NCBI RefSeq assembly: GCF_026965555.1
Contig: NZ_CP114040.1
Coordinates: forward strand, 2,542,001-2,606,000
Reading direction: 5' to 3'
Source: Nannocystis punicea
Lineage (GTDB): Bacteria > Myxococcota_A > Polyangia > Nannocystales > Nannocystaceae
Length of the DNA: 64,000 nucleotides
The notes beneath the pieces were generated by a model. That model was given only the letters and a program-made list of their open reading frames with translations, had not been told where the DNA came from and did no database searches. This document shows positions 1-12,175 of this stretch, in pieces. The first letter of the stretch is position 1. The number at the start of each line of letters is the position of its first letter. The position numbers were made by a program, and so were the translations under genes.

Positions 1-45
1 TCGACGCGGATATGTCGGTCGTTTGTGCCATCGCTCATCGATCCT

Positions 46-1488
46 TCAGGTGATACCGATACATGCCAGGTGGGCGCGCGCCAGCTCCGGCTCGTCGACC
101 TGCAGGACGATGAAGTCGCGGACCGGGGTGGCGAAGCAGACGGTGAGGTGCAGGCGGGTGACGTCGATCGAGAGCCGCTCGCTCAGGCGGGCCTGGGTGG
201 CGTAGCAGATGACCTCGCGCAGGCCGAAGGCTCGCTGACCGACGTAGACGACCTTCTCGGCGCCCGGGTCGAGCATCGCGCGGGTCAGGCGCGAGCCGAC
301 GCCGTTCGGATTGGAGTAGAGCCCGGGCCGCTCGCCGGGGTGGCCGACGACCGTCAGGGCGAGCGAGACCTCGGCGTAGCGCTGGACCACCAGCTTGCAC
401 GACAGGCCGGCGGTGATCGGGATCTCGAAGCCGTGGCGCAGCTCGTCGGCGGTCAGCGCGACCGGGTGCAGGATCACCGTGACCTCCGGCGTATTGAGCA
501 GGATCGGCACCGTGGTCGGTGCCACGTCCACGACGCGCCAATTCTCGGGCAGGGCCACCTCGAACTCGTCGTGCGCCGGGATCGCCGCGTCGAGCGTCTC
601 CTCGAGCGCGGTCAGGAGCTCGCGCGCGGTGGCGAAGCGGTCGCGCGGGTTGATGGCGACCGCGCGCGACAGGACGGGCTCCCAGGCGCCGACGTCGAGG
701 CCGACGAGGCCCGGGGTCGGTCGTCGCAGCGCGCACGCGCCGTGCTCCGGGTCGCTGGCCGAATTGGGGTAGGGCAGGTAACCCGTGAGTAGGTGATAGA
801 GGATGAGCCCGAGGGCGTGGACATCGGTGAAGGTGCCCGTGCGGTGTTGCAGCACTTGCTCGGGGGCGGGGTACTTCGGCGAGTGGGCGATGAGGACCGA
901 GCCGGTGGGCGCGTCCGGCAGCGACGCCGGCTCCTCGTAGGCCGGACGGATACAGGCGATGCCGAAGTCGATCAGACGAATACGCCGACCGTGGGCGGAT
1001 TCAGCCACGATGATGTTGTTCGGCGCGATGTCTCGATGTGCGATGCCGTGGGCGTGTGCCTCGCCGAGCGCCTCGATCACCGGACGCAGCAGCTCGAGCG
1101 CCTCGCGGGGGGACCACTCGATTCGCGGGCTCTGCCGCAAGATCTCCGCGAGGGTGCGGCCCTCGATCCATTCGAGCGCCATCCACGGCACGTTTCCGCG
1201 CTCGGGGAGGTTGATCGTGCCGCAGTCGTAGGGCCGCACGATTGCCGGGTGCTCGAGCGCGGAGAGGATCTTGATCTCCTGAAAGAAATGCGAGATGGCC
1301 TCCTGCTCGATGGAGGCCTCGGGGGTGGCCAGCGGGCAGAACACTTTGACCGCGACCTCTTTGTGCAGAGAGAGGTGGCGCCCGCGATAGACCACGCCGA
1401 AGCCGCCGCGCGCGACCGCCCGGTCGAGCGCGAAGGTGCCCTTCAGGGTGGTCCCGCTCAGCCGCAAGATATCGATGTCTTCGCTCAT
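46..1488 (-). CDS. Cytosolic Ser/Thr protein kinase with unusual C-terminal domain
   Basis: A 480-residue Hanks-type kinase. The glycine loop is near residues 26-32, the ATP-binding Lys is in VAVKVF (about 48), the HRD triad is at 151-153 and DFG at 174-176. The catalytic loop reads HRDIAPNN, so the Lys normally two residues after the catalytic Asp is Ala, and activity may be altered. No membrane helix follows the kinase fold. Residues 305-480 are a separate domain I cannot name; its tone resembles the small lipoprotein at 3650-4111. The ATG at 1488 has a GAGGAA stretch upstream. The kinase assignment is firm; the substrate is unknown. Confidence 0.93.
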   Translation of the reverse strand: MSEDIDILRLSGTTLKGTFALDRAVARGGFGVVYRGRHLSLHKEVAVKVFCPLATPEASIEQEAISHFFQEIKILSALEHPAIVRPYDCGTINLPERGNVPWMALEWIEGRTLAEILRQSPRIEWSPREALELLRPVIEALGEAHAHGIAHRDIAPNNIIVAESAHGRRIRLIDFGIACIRPAYEEPASLPDAPTGSVLIAHSPKYPAPEQVLQHRTGTFTDVHALGLILYHLLTGYLPYPNSASDPEHGACALRRPTPGLVGLDVGAWEPVLSRAVAINPRDRFATARELLTALEETLDAAIPAHDEFEVALPENWRVVDVAPTTVPILLNTPEVTVILHPVALTADELRHGFEIPITAGLSCKLVVQRYAEVSLALTVVGHPGERPGLYSNPNGVGSRLTRAMLDPGAEKVVYVGQRAFGLREVICYATQARLSERLSIDVTRLHLTVCFATPVRDFIVLQVDEPELARAHLACIGIT

Positions 1489-2252
1489 CGCCGCCCATTC
1501 CTCTATGCGGGCCGGAGGCCTCGACCCGGTTCATCTTGCTCCGTCTCTATGAGGTGATCAAACCATTTTCGCCACGCGCGAATCCGCCGTCGGCGGCCTC
1601 GGCCGGTCGGCCGGTGCGAATGCGCTCGACGCCCGGCGTGGGGGCCTGTGCGAGGCGCTTCGCACATTGCGGTGAGGCCGCGCGCATCCGTGATGCATCA
1701 TTCAGAAGAATCTGTCGCCGGCAGGGGCGCTCCAGGGCAGCCGGCGCGGCAGCTCGGGCGAGCCATTCACCGCCGCCGTCGCTCCGGCGGCCGGTCGCCT
1801 CCTCCGGCTCGTCGCTGGCGCTTTGGCCGCGGAGGTTCGTCCCGTCACACCATCTCTGACCGAGCCGATCGACGTGGCAGACGCGGATGCCTCAGGGAGC
1901 GCACGCCCGCGGCGGCCCGGGATCCGCGCCCCGGCACACGATATCGCTCGTCGTGCGGTCCGCACATATTTTGTCGGGCCCGAATGTGAACACGGTGACG
2001 GGCACGTCCATGCGATCGGCGCGAGCGAGGACGCAGCGTCGGGCCTCGCCGCTCGACACGGTCCGTCTGCCCGTCAGTAGGGCCTCGCTCCTTCGTCGCT
2101 GGCGAACTCCTTGCCGCCTCGGCGAGGACAGCAGCGGTCGGAGTCGTGAGCGGCCGGAGTGGCACGGCGCCGAGGGTCGAGATGGATTCACAGCGATCGG
2201 TGTGTCGTGAAGGTCCTCACGTGATGCGAGATTTTTTCGCGACGAGGCGGGC
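1489..2252. other. Intergenic region, 764 bases
   Basis: This gap lies between two divergently transcribed genes. Short open frames exist on both strands but none has a family signature, a good ribosome site or a consistent composition. No hairpin or repeat stood out. It presumably holds the promoters of both neighbours. Confidence 0.5.
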
Positions 2253-3566
2253 ATGCAGATTGCACCGAACGGTGCGATGCGCATCGCCTGGACGCTCGCG
2301 GTTCTCTCTCTCTGCCAGTGTGATGTCCTGCGCCTCGGCGGTACGGGCGGCTCGAGTAGCACGGGTGGCGGTACCGGATCGACGGGTGCCGAGTTCGGTT
2401 CGTCGGGCGAGCCGGGCAGTTCGGCGTCATGGTCGGGCGGCGAGACCGGGCCGAGCACGGGCGACGGCCAGACCGGGCCCCTGGAGATGTCGACCGCGAG
2501 CGGGGTGACGGCGAGCAGCGACACGGGCGATGGAGGCACCGAGAGCACGAGCGGCGAAGAGACCGAGGGCCTTCCGCAGCTCGATTGTCCGGGGGCGAAA
2601 TGGATGTTCACGTTCCCGGAGTGGAACAGCCCCGCGGCGCTGTTCGTGGATTCGCGTGGGCACCTGTTGATGGGCGGCTACGAGGCGGGCATGACGGTGA
2701 TGCACGACATCGACGCCGACGGCGTGCTGGTGGGTAGCACGGTCGTGGGATCGACGGCGGACGGGCAGTATAATTTCGGCGGACTCGACGCATCGGACGC
2801 CTGGTACGTCGCCTATTTCAGCGACTGGCAGTCTCCGACCGGCGGCGTCCGCAAGTACGCGGTCGGTGGTTCGTTGCTGTGGGATCGGGCCGTCGGCGTG
2901 CTGCCCGAAGCGAGCGCGCCGGCGCTGGCCGTCGGCGCCGACGGAACGACGCTGCTGAGCATCGGCTGGGAGGACGGCACGTACCACACGCGCCTCGTCC
3001 GCCACGACACCACCGGCAGCAAGACGCTCGACACCACGATCGACGGCGAGTGGCTCGCGCCGCTGGCGGTCGACGCCGTCGGCGGGGCCGCGGCGACTTC
3101 GATCGGGGAGCATGGTAAGGCGTTGCGCCTGGGACCGACCGGCGCAGTGCAGTGGTCCCGCGATCTCGATGAGCCGGTCACGCGCATGTGGGCCGGCGTC
3201 GTCGCGGGCGGCGACTTCTTGTTCGGTGGTGCGGCCAATGCGACCCCGACGCTGGCGGCGCGCTACACCGCCGGCGGCGCCTCGGTCTGGAACAGTGTGG
3301 TGCTGCCGACCCTCGATTCCGGTGACGCCACCGACTTCTACTTCACCTCTGGGGGCGCCTCGGCGTTCTCGCATCGCCTCTTTGGACCGTTCACCGCGGT
3401 GGCCACGCGCGTCGCGCCGAACGGCGAGCCGGCGGGCAGCCATGTCTGCGAGAACGCGGCCGGCTCGCCGATGCAGGTGGCGCTGGCCGGCGACGACACG
3501 CTCTACCTGGCGGGCGCGGGCATGGTCGGGACGACCAGCATGCGCTTCCTGGCGGCCTTCGATTGA
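2253..3566 (+). CDS. Exported beta-propeller-like protein, probable lipoprotein
   Basis: A 437-residue protein. A hydrophobic N-terminal segment ends in LSLCQC, a poor lipobox with Cys at 21 and 23. A Gly/Ser/Thr-rich linker follows to about residue 105. The rest consists of repeated strands with AVDxxG and TLLSIGWEDG-like motifs, as in PQQ or SBBP propellers. The start at 2253 has GAGG about eight bases upstream; an in-frame ATG at 2277 lacks one but would give a tidier signal peptide. The gene stands alone and converges on 3650-4111. Surface exposure is inferred; the ligand is unknown. Confidence 0.8.
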   Translation: MQIAPNGAMRIAWTLAVLSLCQCDVLRLGGTGGSSSTGGGTGSTGAEFGSSGEPGSSASWSGGETGPSTGDGQTGPLEMSTASGVTASSDTGDGGTESTSGEETEGLPQLDCPGAKWMFTFPEWNSPAALFVDSRGHLLMGGYEAGMTVMHDIDADGVLVGSTVVGSTADGQYNFGGLDASDAWYVAYFSDWQSPTGGVRKYAVGGSLLWDRAVGVLPEASAPALAVGADGTTLLSIGWEDGTYHTRLVRHDTTGSKTLDTTIDGEWLAPLAVDAVGGAAATSIGEHGKALRLGPTGAVQWSRDLDEPVTRMWAGVVAGGDFLFGGAANATPTLAARYTAGGASVWNSVVLPTLDSGDATDFYFTSGGASAFSHRLFGPFTAVATRVAPNGEPAGSHVCENAAGSPMQVALAGDDTLYLAGAGMVGTTSMRFLAAFD

Positions 3567-3621
3567 GCGCGCGGCTCAGGACCGTTCGTGGCAGAAGTCG
3601 AGGTCGACCGAACCGCCTCCC

Positions 3622-3646
3622 GTCGCCGAGGCGTGCTTTCGGCGAC
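3622..3646. terminator. Hairpin between convergent genes
   Basis: GTCGCCGA and TCGGCGAC form a perfect 8-bp stem with a nine-base loop in the short gap between two convergent genes. There is no long T-tract, so a bidirectional terminator is inferred from position and stem only. Confidence 0.5.
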
Positions 3647-3649
3647 CTG

Positions 3650-4111
3650 TCAGCGCGGCGAGGCCTCGAAGGTGCGGACGATGTCCAGGCACCAGCCCAA
3701 ATCGGTCGAGTCTTCGGATTGTTCCTGGCAGTTCACGTCGATGCGACGACCCGCGACCTCGACGCGGCCGAGGAGCGTGTAATACGGGCCGCCCATGCCG
3801 CTGTCCTCGTCGATGTCGATGCGGTAGTGGAGCGCGCCGTCGCGGCGGTCGAAGCGGAGGTCCGCGCTCTCGCCAGCGGGGGCGATCTGCATCTCTTTGG
3901 CGTACCGAGCCATGGGCCCGAGGGTGATGTGCGTGCCGTCCGATTTCTCGCTGACGACGGCGTCCTCGGGCACGAAGGCCCGGAGCCGCAGCGCGGGGAT
4001 GTCGAGGGTCTTGCGCGGCGAGTCCGGGCGCTGCTGCGAGGTGCACCCGCCGGCGACCAGCCACGCGAGGGTGAGCAGGCACAGGCGGCGGGGGCGGCGG
4101 GAGGAGGGCAT
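3650..4111 (-). CDS. Small predicted lipoprotein, unknown function
   Basis: A 153-residue protein with a basic N-terminus, a hydrophobic stretch and a lipobox ending AGGC (Cys about 23), so probably exported and lipidated. The mature part is a compact mixed alpha/beta-looking domain with Cys residues near the end (NCQEQ, GWCLDIV). No family was recognised; the mature part loosely recalls the C-terminal domain of the kinase at 46-1488. The hexamer TATCAT sits six bases upstream of the ATG, supporting the start and a leaderless transcript. Confidence 0.8.
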   Translation of the reverse strand: MPSSRRPRRLCLLTLAWLVAGGCTSQQRPDSPRKTLDIPALRLRAFVPEDAVVSEKSDGTHITLGPMARYAKEMQIAPAGESADLRFDRRDGALHYRIDIDEDSGMGGPYYTLLGRVEVAGRRIDVNCQEQSEDSTDLGWCLDIVRTFEASPR

Positions 4112-4348
4112 TTCGGGATGATACGACGGTGCGCCTCGTGGCGCCCGCCTCCCTGGCTCGGCGCGGCTCGCCGGCCAGTGCAGGCGATGTTCTCCGCCGC
4201 GCCTCGATAGGCCGCGCGCGGATGTGCCGGGCGGCGGACGAGCCTCGACGGGTCGGCGCGATGGAGGTGTCCTTTCAGACAGGTGGTGAAGCGCGTCGTC
4301 GCCGGGAGGTCCCGGCTGGCGGATGGTCGCGTCGTGGATGTTCTTTTC

Positions 4349-4368
4349 GACATGTCTTTAAGGACATC
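4349..4368. repeat. Dispersed ACATGTC palindrome
   Basis: GACATGTC and AGGACATC face each other around TTTA. It is one member of the family described in the findings, in an intergenic region. Confidence 0.6.
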
Positions 4369-4434
4369 AATGTGCCGGCGTTGCCGTGCCGCGGGGAGGG
4401 CGTCCTCGGCGCGGGCGGATCCGCGAGCGGGAGA

Positions 4435-4481
4435 TTTTTTGCACCCGCCGGGGCAATTTTTTCCCGGGCGGCGGGTACTCC
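4435..4481 (+). promoter_or_regulatory. Candidate promoter, CAATT-N17-TACTCC
   Basis: A six-T tract (4435-4440), CAATT (4454-4458), a 17-base spacer and TACTCC (4476-4481) lie 18 bases before the start at 4500. The same arrangement and spacing occurs before the gene at 18839. The promoter role is inferred from this match. Confidence 0.45.
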
Positions 4482-4499
4482 TCCCGGGCTAAGGTCCGC

Positions 4500-7820
<3,321 letters not shown>

Positions 7821-7824
7821 CCCG

Positions 7825-7850
7825 ACGGCCCGGTCTCATGACGGGCCCGT
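7825..7850 (+). terminator. Possible terminator after kinase-TPR gene
   Basis: ACGGCCCG and CGGGCCCGT pair with one bulged base just past the stop codon. The stem is strong but there is no T-run. Confidence 0.35.
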
Positions 7851-7940
7851 AACGGCATTGACAGGAGCCGCGACGCTCGGAGCTCCCGCGAGCTCGAGCT
7901 GTGCATCGACGCCTCGTGTAGGCGAAGGAGCAGCACCAGC

Positions 7941-8105
7941 GCCCACTTTTGGGTGCTCGTGCCGGAGCGCCACCTCCTGTTACGCTTCTCGCCGGCCCAC
8001 GACGGCGAGGCCGTCGATCGGCCCCTGAAGGGCTATAGGGCTATTTCGTCGCCGACGCGCACGCGGTCTACGAGCATTTGTACGCGAGCGCGGCCGAGCG
8101 CGTAG
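7941..8105 (+). pseudogene. IS66-type transposase relic
   Basis: Translation from 7941 gives AHFWVLVPERHLLLRF, then DGEAVDRPLKGY, and after a frame change near 8030 GYFVADAHAVYEHLY. These resemble the core of IS66 transposases around the ADAHAVYD motif. Both ends are missing and the frame is broken, so this is a decayed fragment. No terminal repeats were found. Recognition is by motif memory only. Confidence 0.6.
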
Positions 8106-8149
8106 ATCCGCAGGGCAGCGCCGGCCGATACCCCGGTGGGGATTTTGCG

Positions 8150-8155
8150 TATGCT
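8150..8155 (+). promoter_or_regulatory. Start-proximal -10-like hexamer
   Basis: TATGCT lies eight bases before the ATG at 8164, matching the recurrent start-proximal motif described in the findings. Confidence 0.4.
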
Positions 8156-8163
8156 GACCGCGA

Positions 8164-9027
8164 ATGGCCAGGAACAAGACGACGAAGCCAAAGACTTCAG
8201 GCGAGGCCACGACCCGCAAGGCCGCGGCGGGCAAACCCAAGACGGGCAAAGCCACGGCGAGCAAGACCCCGGCGAGTCCGCCGACGGACGAGGTGCTGAG
8301 CGAGATCGAGGACAACCTGATCTCGTACGCTTACAACATGAAATCGCCGGCCACCGACCGTGAGGGCAAGGCCTGGCGGAAGGTGGCGTTCTCGGGGCCG
8401 CTCAAGATCCTGGCCAAGCTGGTGAAGCACCCCGTGGCGCAGAAGCTGGAGACGCTCACCATCGTCAACATCGACGAGAAGGCCGACAAGGCCATCCGGG
8501 TGCTGGCCGAGGGGCCTCCGCTCGCGGCGTTGCGTGAGCTGCGTCTTGGTTTTCTGCCCGAGGGTCAGGACGAGCTGGTCGGCTTCGAGCAGCGCAACTG
8601 CGGCGACCTCACCGCCCTGTCCCGGGCCTGCCCGCGGCTGGAGATTCTGCGGCTGCTCTGCCCTGGATTCGTGGCCGGCGATCACCCCACGCTCCGGGTG
8701 CTGGATGCGCGCACGGGGGCCCGGCCGGCGTCGGTGGCCTCGCTGGCGAAGGCTTCGCTGCCGAGCCTGGAGGAGCTTCACCTGGGCTTCGGGGTCGAAG
8801 ACGACGAGCCCATGGCTCCGTCGCTGGTCTGGCCTCCGAAGACGCTCCAGCCGCTGCTCGACGGCAAGGCGCTGCCGACGCTGCGCCGGCTGTGCCTGTG
8901 GCCCAGGCCGGAGGACGACGGCCTCTTCAAGCTGGCCAGGGCCTCGCCGCTGGGGAAGCGCGTGAAGATCGAGCTGCTCAGCGCCGACGACGACCTGGAG
9001 GCCGACACGGACGCTTACACGCTCTGA
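8164..9027 (+). CDS. LRR-like protein with basic Lys/Ala/Thr-rich N-terminus
   Basis: A 287-residue protein. The first 40 residues are Lys/Thr/Ala/Pro-rich, resembling histone H1-type tails. The rest contains spaced leucine-rich strands (LETLTIVNI, LRELRLGFL, LEILRLLC, LEELHLGFG, LRRLCLW), consistent with a divergent leucine-rich repeat solenoid. There is no signal peptide, so it is probably cytoplasmic. It converges on the next gene with a hairpin between them. The H1-like tail could bind nucleic acid or simply be a flexible linker. Confidence 0.82.
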   Translation: MARNKTTKPKTSGEATTRKAAAGKPKTGKATASKTPASPPTDEVLSEIEDNLISYAYNMKSPATDREGKAWRKVAFSGPLKILAKLVKHPVAQKLETLTIVNIDEKADKAIRVLAEGPPLAALRELRLGFLPEGQDELVGFEQRNCGDLTALSRACPRLEILRLLCPGFVAGDHPTLRVLDARTGARPASVASLAKASLPSLEELHLGFGVEDDEPMAPSLVWPPKTLQPLLDGKALPTLRRLCLWPRPEDDGLFKLARASPLGKRVKIELLSADDDLEADTDAYTL

Positions 9028-9196
9028 GCAGGCTCACAGCTCGGCGAGGGCGGCCCGGGACGTCGTGGTTGTCGACGATGGAGTCCCCGGCTGGCGCCTC
9101 GTCACGACGCATTTCGCCGGACGCTTCTATTCTTCCAGGAATGCAAGGGACCCTGAGCCCTTGTCTATCTGCGTGCAGATCCATCAAAGCAGGCAG

Positions 9197-9230
9197 TGGC
9201 CCACGGGCTGTCCGTGTTGCTCGTGGGCCA
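9197..9230. terminator. Hairpin between convergent genes
   Basis: TGGCCCACG and CGTGGGCCA form a perfect 9-bp stem around a 16-base loop, between convergent genes ending at 9027 and 9300. A bidirectional terminator is likely. Confidence 0.55.
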
Positions 9231-9299
9231 CCGGTCCTCTTCCGATTCACGGCGACCGGGCCTCGGTGGTGACCCGGCGTCCGCGCGTCACCGAGGCTG

Positions 9300-11057
9300 T
9301 CACATCGGCTGAACGCCGCAGTCGTCGACCTCGCTCGGGACGCAACCCTCGCAGTCCCAGCGGAAGTTGTCGAGCAGGGTGACCGAGGCGAGGTTGGCGT
9401 CGGCCATGTCGGCGAAGAAGAAGCCGACGGTGATCTCGGCGCCCGGCTGCACGCCGCCCTTGGCGGTGAACCAGTCGGAGCACGCGTGGCCCTCGAACCC
9501 GGTGCCGACCATCTGCGGCTCGTTGTACGTGTAGCCCTGCTGGATGAAGTAGGGGTCGAGCGCCGTGATGGTGATCGGCAGCCCCTGCATGTTGTTGTTC
9601 GGGTCGGGGATGAAGGTGACGTTGCCGCTGTACGGATCGATCGGCGGGTCGGCGTTGGGGTCGTCGGGCGTCGGGTCGACCTGGTAGGCGATCAGCAGGT
9701 CGTTGTAGCCGTCGCCGACCCAGTCGGGCCACTCGGACGAGCAGAACGCGAACTCGAACGAGTAACCGAAGGTCCCGGCCGGCACCACGGTCTTGAACGT
9801 GAAGTAGATGCGATCCTCGGGGTCGTTGTAGCCCTCGCTCCACTGGTTCTGAATCGTGTCGGAGCAGTCGTTGTCGCCGGCCCCGTTGTCGCAGTTCTTG
9901 AACGGAGTGCCGCCGCCGCCGTTGTTGCTGCCGTTCACCGCCTTGAACGGGGGCGGCAGGGTGTCGCCGTCGAAGTTCTGGTTCTCGTTGTTCAGGACCT
10001 GGGAGTTCGGCAGCTCGGTGACGATGCCCTCGGCGTTCGGCGGGGAGATGACGCCGCTCGACAGGATCAACATCGACTCGCCCTCGCGCGGGCTGTACAG
10101 CCGCTTCTGCGGCGTCTGCGGGTCGTTGTCGTGGTCGATCATGTGCGAGCCGTAGCCGCGGGCCACCTGCCAGGTGTTGTTCTTCGCCGAGGCGTCGAAC
10201 TCGAAGGCGGTCGTGACGATCGAGTTGTTGGGCTGAAGATCGCAGATGCCGATCGCCTTGAGCACGTTCTTCTTGTCGGCCTTGTCGGTCAGGATCGCGT
10301 TGCCGTCGTCGCAGACGGCGTAGTCGGCCGGCGCCTGGCAGTTGGCCGGGAAGAAGGGCGTACAGTTGTTGAGGCAGAAGTCGCCGGGCCCGCCGTTGAC
10401 CATGTTGCCGTCGTCACACTGTTCGTCGCCCTCCTTGATGCCGTTGCCGCACTCCGGCGGGGTATTCGTGCAGTCCGGCTCGCAGCCGTCGCCCGCGTCC
10501 TGGTTGCCGTCGTCACACTCCTCGGGGAGCTCGACCGTGCCGTTGCCGCAGTCCTGGGTCGGCGTGGCCGTGAGGCAGTCGGCGCTGCACTCGTCGCCGT
10601 CTTCGGTGTTGCCGTCGTCGCACGCCTCGCCCGGCTCGACCTCGTTGTTGCCGCACACCGGCGTCTCGATGCAGGTCGGCTCGCAGCCGTCGCCCGCGTC
10701 CTGGTTGCCGTCGTCGCACTCCTCGTCGCCCTCTTGCACGCCGTTGCCACACTCGGGCATCGGCTCCGTCACTGCCTCGGTGTCCGCCGTGGTGCTCGAG
10801 GTGCCGGTCGGGTCCGCGTCGGTCGTCCCCTGCGTCTCGCCCATGCTCGACCCGGTGGTCGGCTGGGTGCCGTTGCTCTCCGTGTTCGTGACGCTGCCCG
10901 GGGTCGGGTCGCTGGCGCCGGACGTCGAGGTGGTGGTGTCGTCCGACGTGCCGTCGCTCGCCGAGACCCCGGTGAGGTTGCCGCCGTCCTCGCCGCACCC
11001 GGCGAGGGTCGTGGCCCACAGGCCAGCAGTAAAAATGCGAAAGATGGAGTTCTTCAT
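9300..11057 (-). CDS. Cys-rich repeat lipoprotein with anchor-L-like domain
   Basis: A 585-residue exported protein. The signal ends in LAGC (Cys about 17). A Thr/Ser/Asp-rich linker is followed by four DUF4215 (myxobacterial disulfide) repeats with the pattern CGNG..EECDDGN..GDGC...C. The remaining 370 residues resemble the choice-of-anchor L domain: early Asn-Asn-Ser and Val-Thr-Thr strands, LILSSGVIS, a FAFCSSEWPDW block and a late GFFFADMADANLASV strand. The ATG at 11057 is chosen because it gives a clean lipoprotein signal; longer frames upstream are Arg-rich and unlikely. Surface display is inferred. Confidence 0.9.
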   Translation of the reverse strand: MKNSIFRIFTAGLWATTLAGCGEDGGNLTGVSASDGTSDDTTTSTSGASDPTPGSVTNTESNGTQPTTGSSMGETQGTTDADPTGTSSTTADTEAVTEPMPECGNGVQEGDEECDDGNQDAGDGCEPTCIETPVCGNNEVEPGEACDDGNTEDGDECSADCLTATPTQDCGNGTVELPEECDDGNQDAGDGCEPDCTNTPPECGNGIKEGDEQCDDGNMVNGGPGDFCLNNCTPFFPANCQAPADYAVCDDGNAILTDKADKKNVLKAIGICDLQPNNSIVTTAFEFDASAKNNTWQVARGYGSHMIDHDNDPQTPQKRLYSPREGESMLILSSGVISPPNAEGIVTELPNSQVLNNENQNFDGDTLPPPFKAVNGSNNGGGGTPFKNCDNGAGDNDCSDTIQNQWSEGYNDPEDRIYFTFKTVVPAGTFGYSFEFAFCSSEWPDWVGDGYNDLLIAYQVDPTPDDPNADPPIDPYSGNVTFIPDPNNNMQGLPITITALDPYFIQQGYTYNEPQMVGTGFEGHACSDWFTAKGGVQPGAEITVGFFFADMADANLASVTLLDNFRWDCEGCVPSEVDDCGVQPM

Positions 11058-11454
11058 GCCGTATCCCACGATTTCCCATCTCGCACGAAGGCTCAAGCGG
11101 GCGCGACCCCGCGGCAGCCGCGATGCTGGTCTCGTGATGCAACGAAGCACACCCGGTCGTGACCGATTTCCGTGACGGAATCGTTCGCAGGTGGCCATGG
11201 CTCGGGGCGATGCGCACTCCGGCCGCGGAGCCGTCTTCGCCGCCACGGAGGGACGTACTTCCGTTCGGCCGGCTCCGCGCGATCCATGCCGCACGGCGCG
11301 TTCTCGCACTCAGAGCGATACCAGGGGTTCGCCTGAGCCCTTCCACGATGCCCGGACGGGAAAGTGGTGCCTCACGGTGACGCCGTGATGCGAGGACATG
11401 GGTAACACCCGCGCGCTTCGGCGGGGCTGGGCCCGAGCGCGTCTTCGGGGTCGA

Positions 11455-11755
11455 TGCACGAGCGACGCGTCACCGGCCTCGACTCGAGCGTCGCTTCGGA
11501 TGTCGCGCCGGTGGCGACGCAGCAGCTCCTGACGCGCGCGGTCGGCCGGGGCCCCCTCGCCGGCGCAGCGCGGCACGCCGAGCGGCCGCTCGAGCTGCGC
11601 GTCGAGCTCCTGCTCGGAGAGCGTAAAGGTCGGCGAATTTGTCGTCGGGTTTGCGCTGCCGCGATCGCCGGACCCGCTCGCGCACGAACAGGTCGACGCG
11701 CTCGAGCTCGGCGAGGACGCGCTGCAGGGACGACTCGAACGGGGTTGCCGCCGGG
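11455..11755 (-). pseudogene. Relic of an AAA ATPase N-terminal region
   Basis: One frame gives LERVDLFVRERVRR and KPDDKFADLY; after a one-base shift near 11625 another frame gives TLSEQELDAQLERPLG and onward to RHRRDIRSDAR. The joined text resembles the region before the ATPase core in AAA proteins that carry a GLYISxxEVDALL segment, including those of contractile injection systems. The ATPase core itself is absent. Recognition is from memory and needs a search. Confidence 0.4.
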
Positions 11756-12162
11756 CTACCGCACCGACGGCCACGACCGCATCGACCTTCGCGGTCGGGG
11801 AGATGTCGATCGAGTTCGAGCACCGATTCGACACCTCGAATATTCGCTCGCAGATCGATCAGGATGGATGCGCGCGGTGCCGCTGATGTCCACGGGCGCT
11901 TCTCACCCGCTGGACTTTCAGGCGCGTCGGCCCTCGTTCGATTGCGAATAGCTACCCAAACGCAGGAGGATGATGAAGCAATGATATGGTCCACGGCAAA
12001 CTCTGATCGGCGCCCACCTGTGGCCTGTTGCCTGTGAGTCTCCCGGGCGGGGAGATTGCCCCCAGCGCGCGCCGCGAGGGATCCGTCCTGGATAAGACGC
12101 GCGACCCATGCGATCCTGAGGGCAAGCTCTTTACAATGTTCCTATCACCGCGGCGCTGCCGG

Positions 12163-12168
12163 TATGGG
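12163..12168 (+). promoter_or_regulatory. Start-proximal -10-like hexamer
   Basis: TATGGG lies seven bases before the ATG at 12176 and favours that start over the in-frame ATG at 12164. Confidence 0.35.
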
Positions 12169-12175
12169 TGCAATC

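Larger units (their letters stand above)
4112..4499. other. Intergenic region with palindrome and promoter block
   Basis: This divergent gap of 388 bases holds one dispersed palindrome (4349-4368) and the promoter-like block before the kinase-TPR gene (4435-4481). No coding region is supported; open frames here run on from the kinase frame upstream of its likely start. Confidence 0.5.
11058..12175. other. Intergenic region with gene relic
   Basis: Over 1.1 kb without an intact gene. The only protein-like signal is the broken AAA ATPase relic on the minus strand around 11455-11755. The remainder shows only short overlapping open frames on both strands. Confidence 0.5.

Noticed and set aside
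1823..2165. Open frames on both strands in the first large gap
   Set aside because: No motifs, no ribosome sites and overlapping on both strands.
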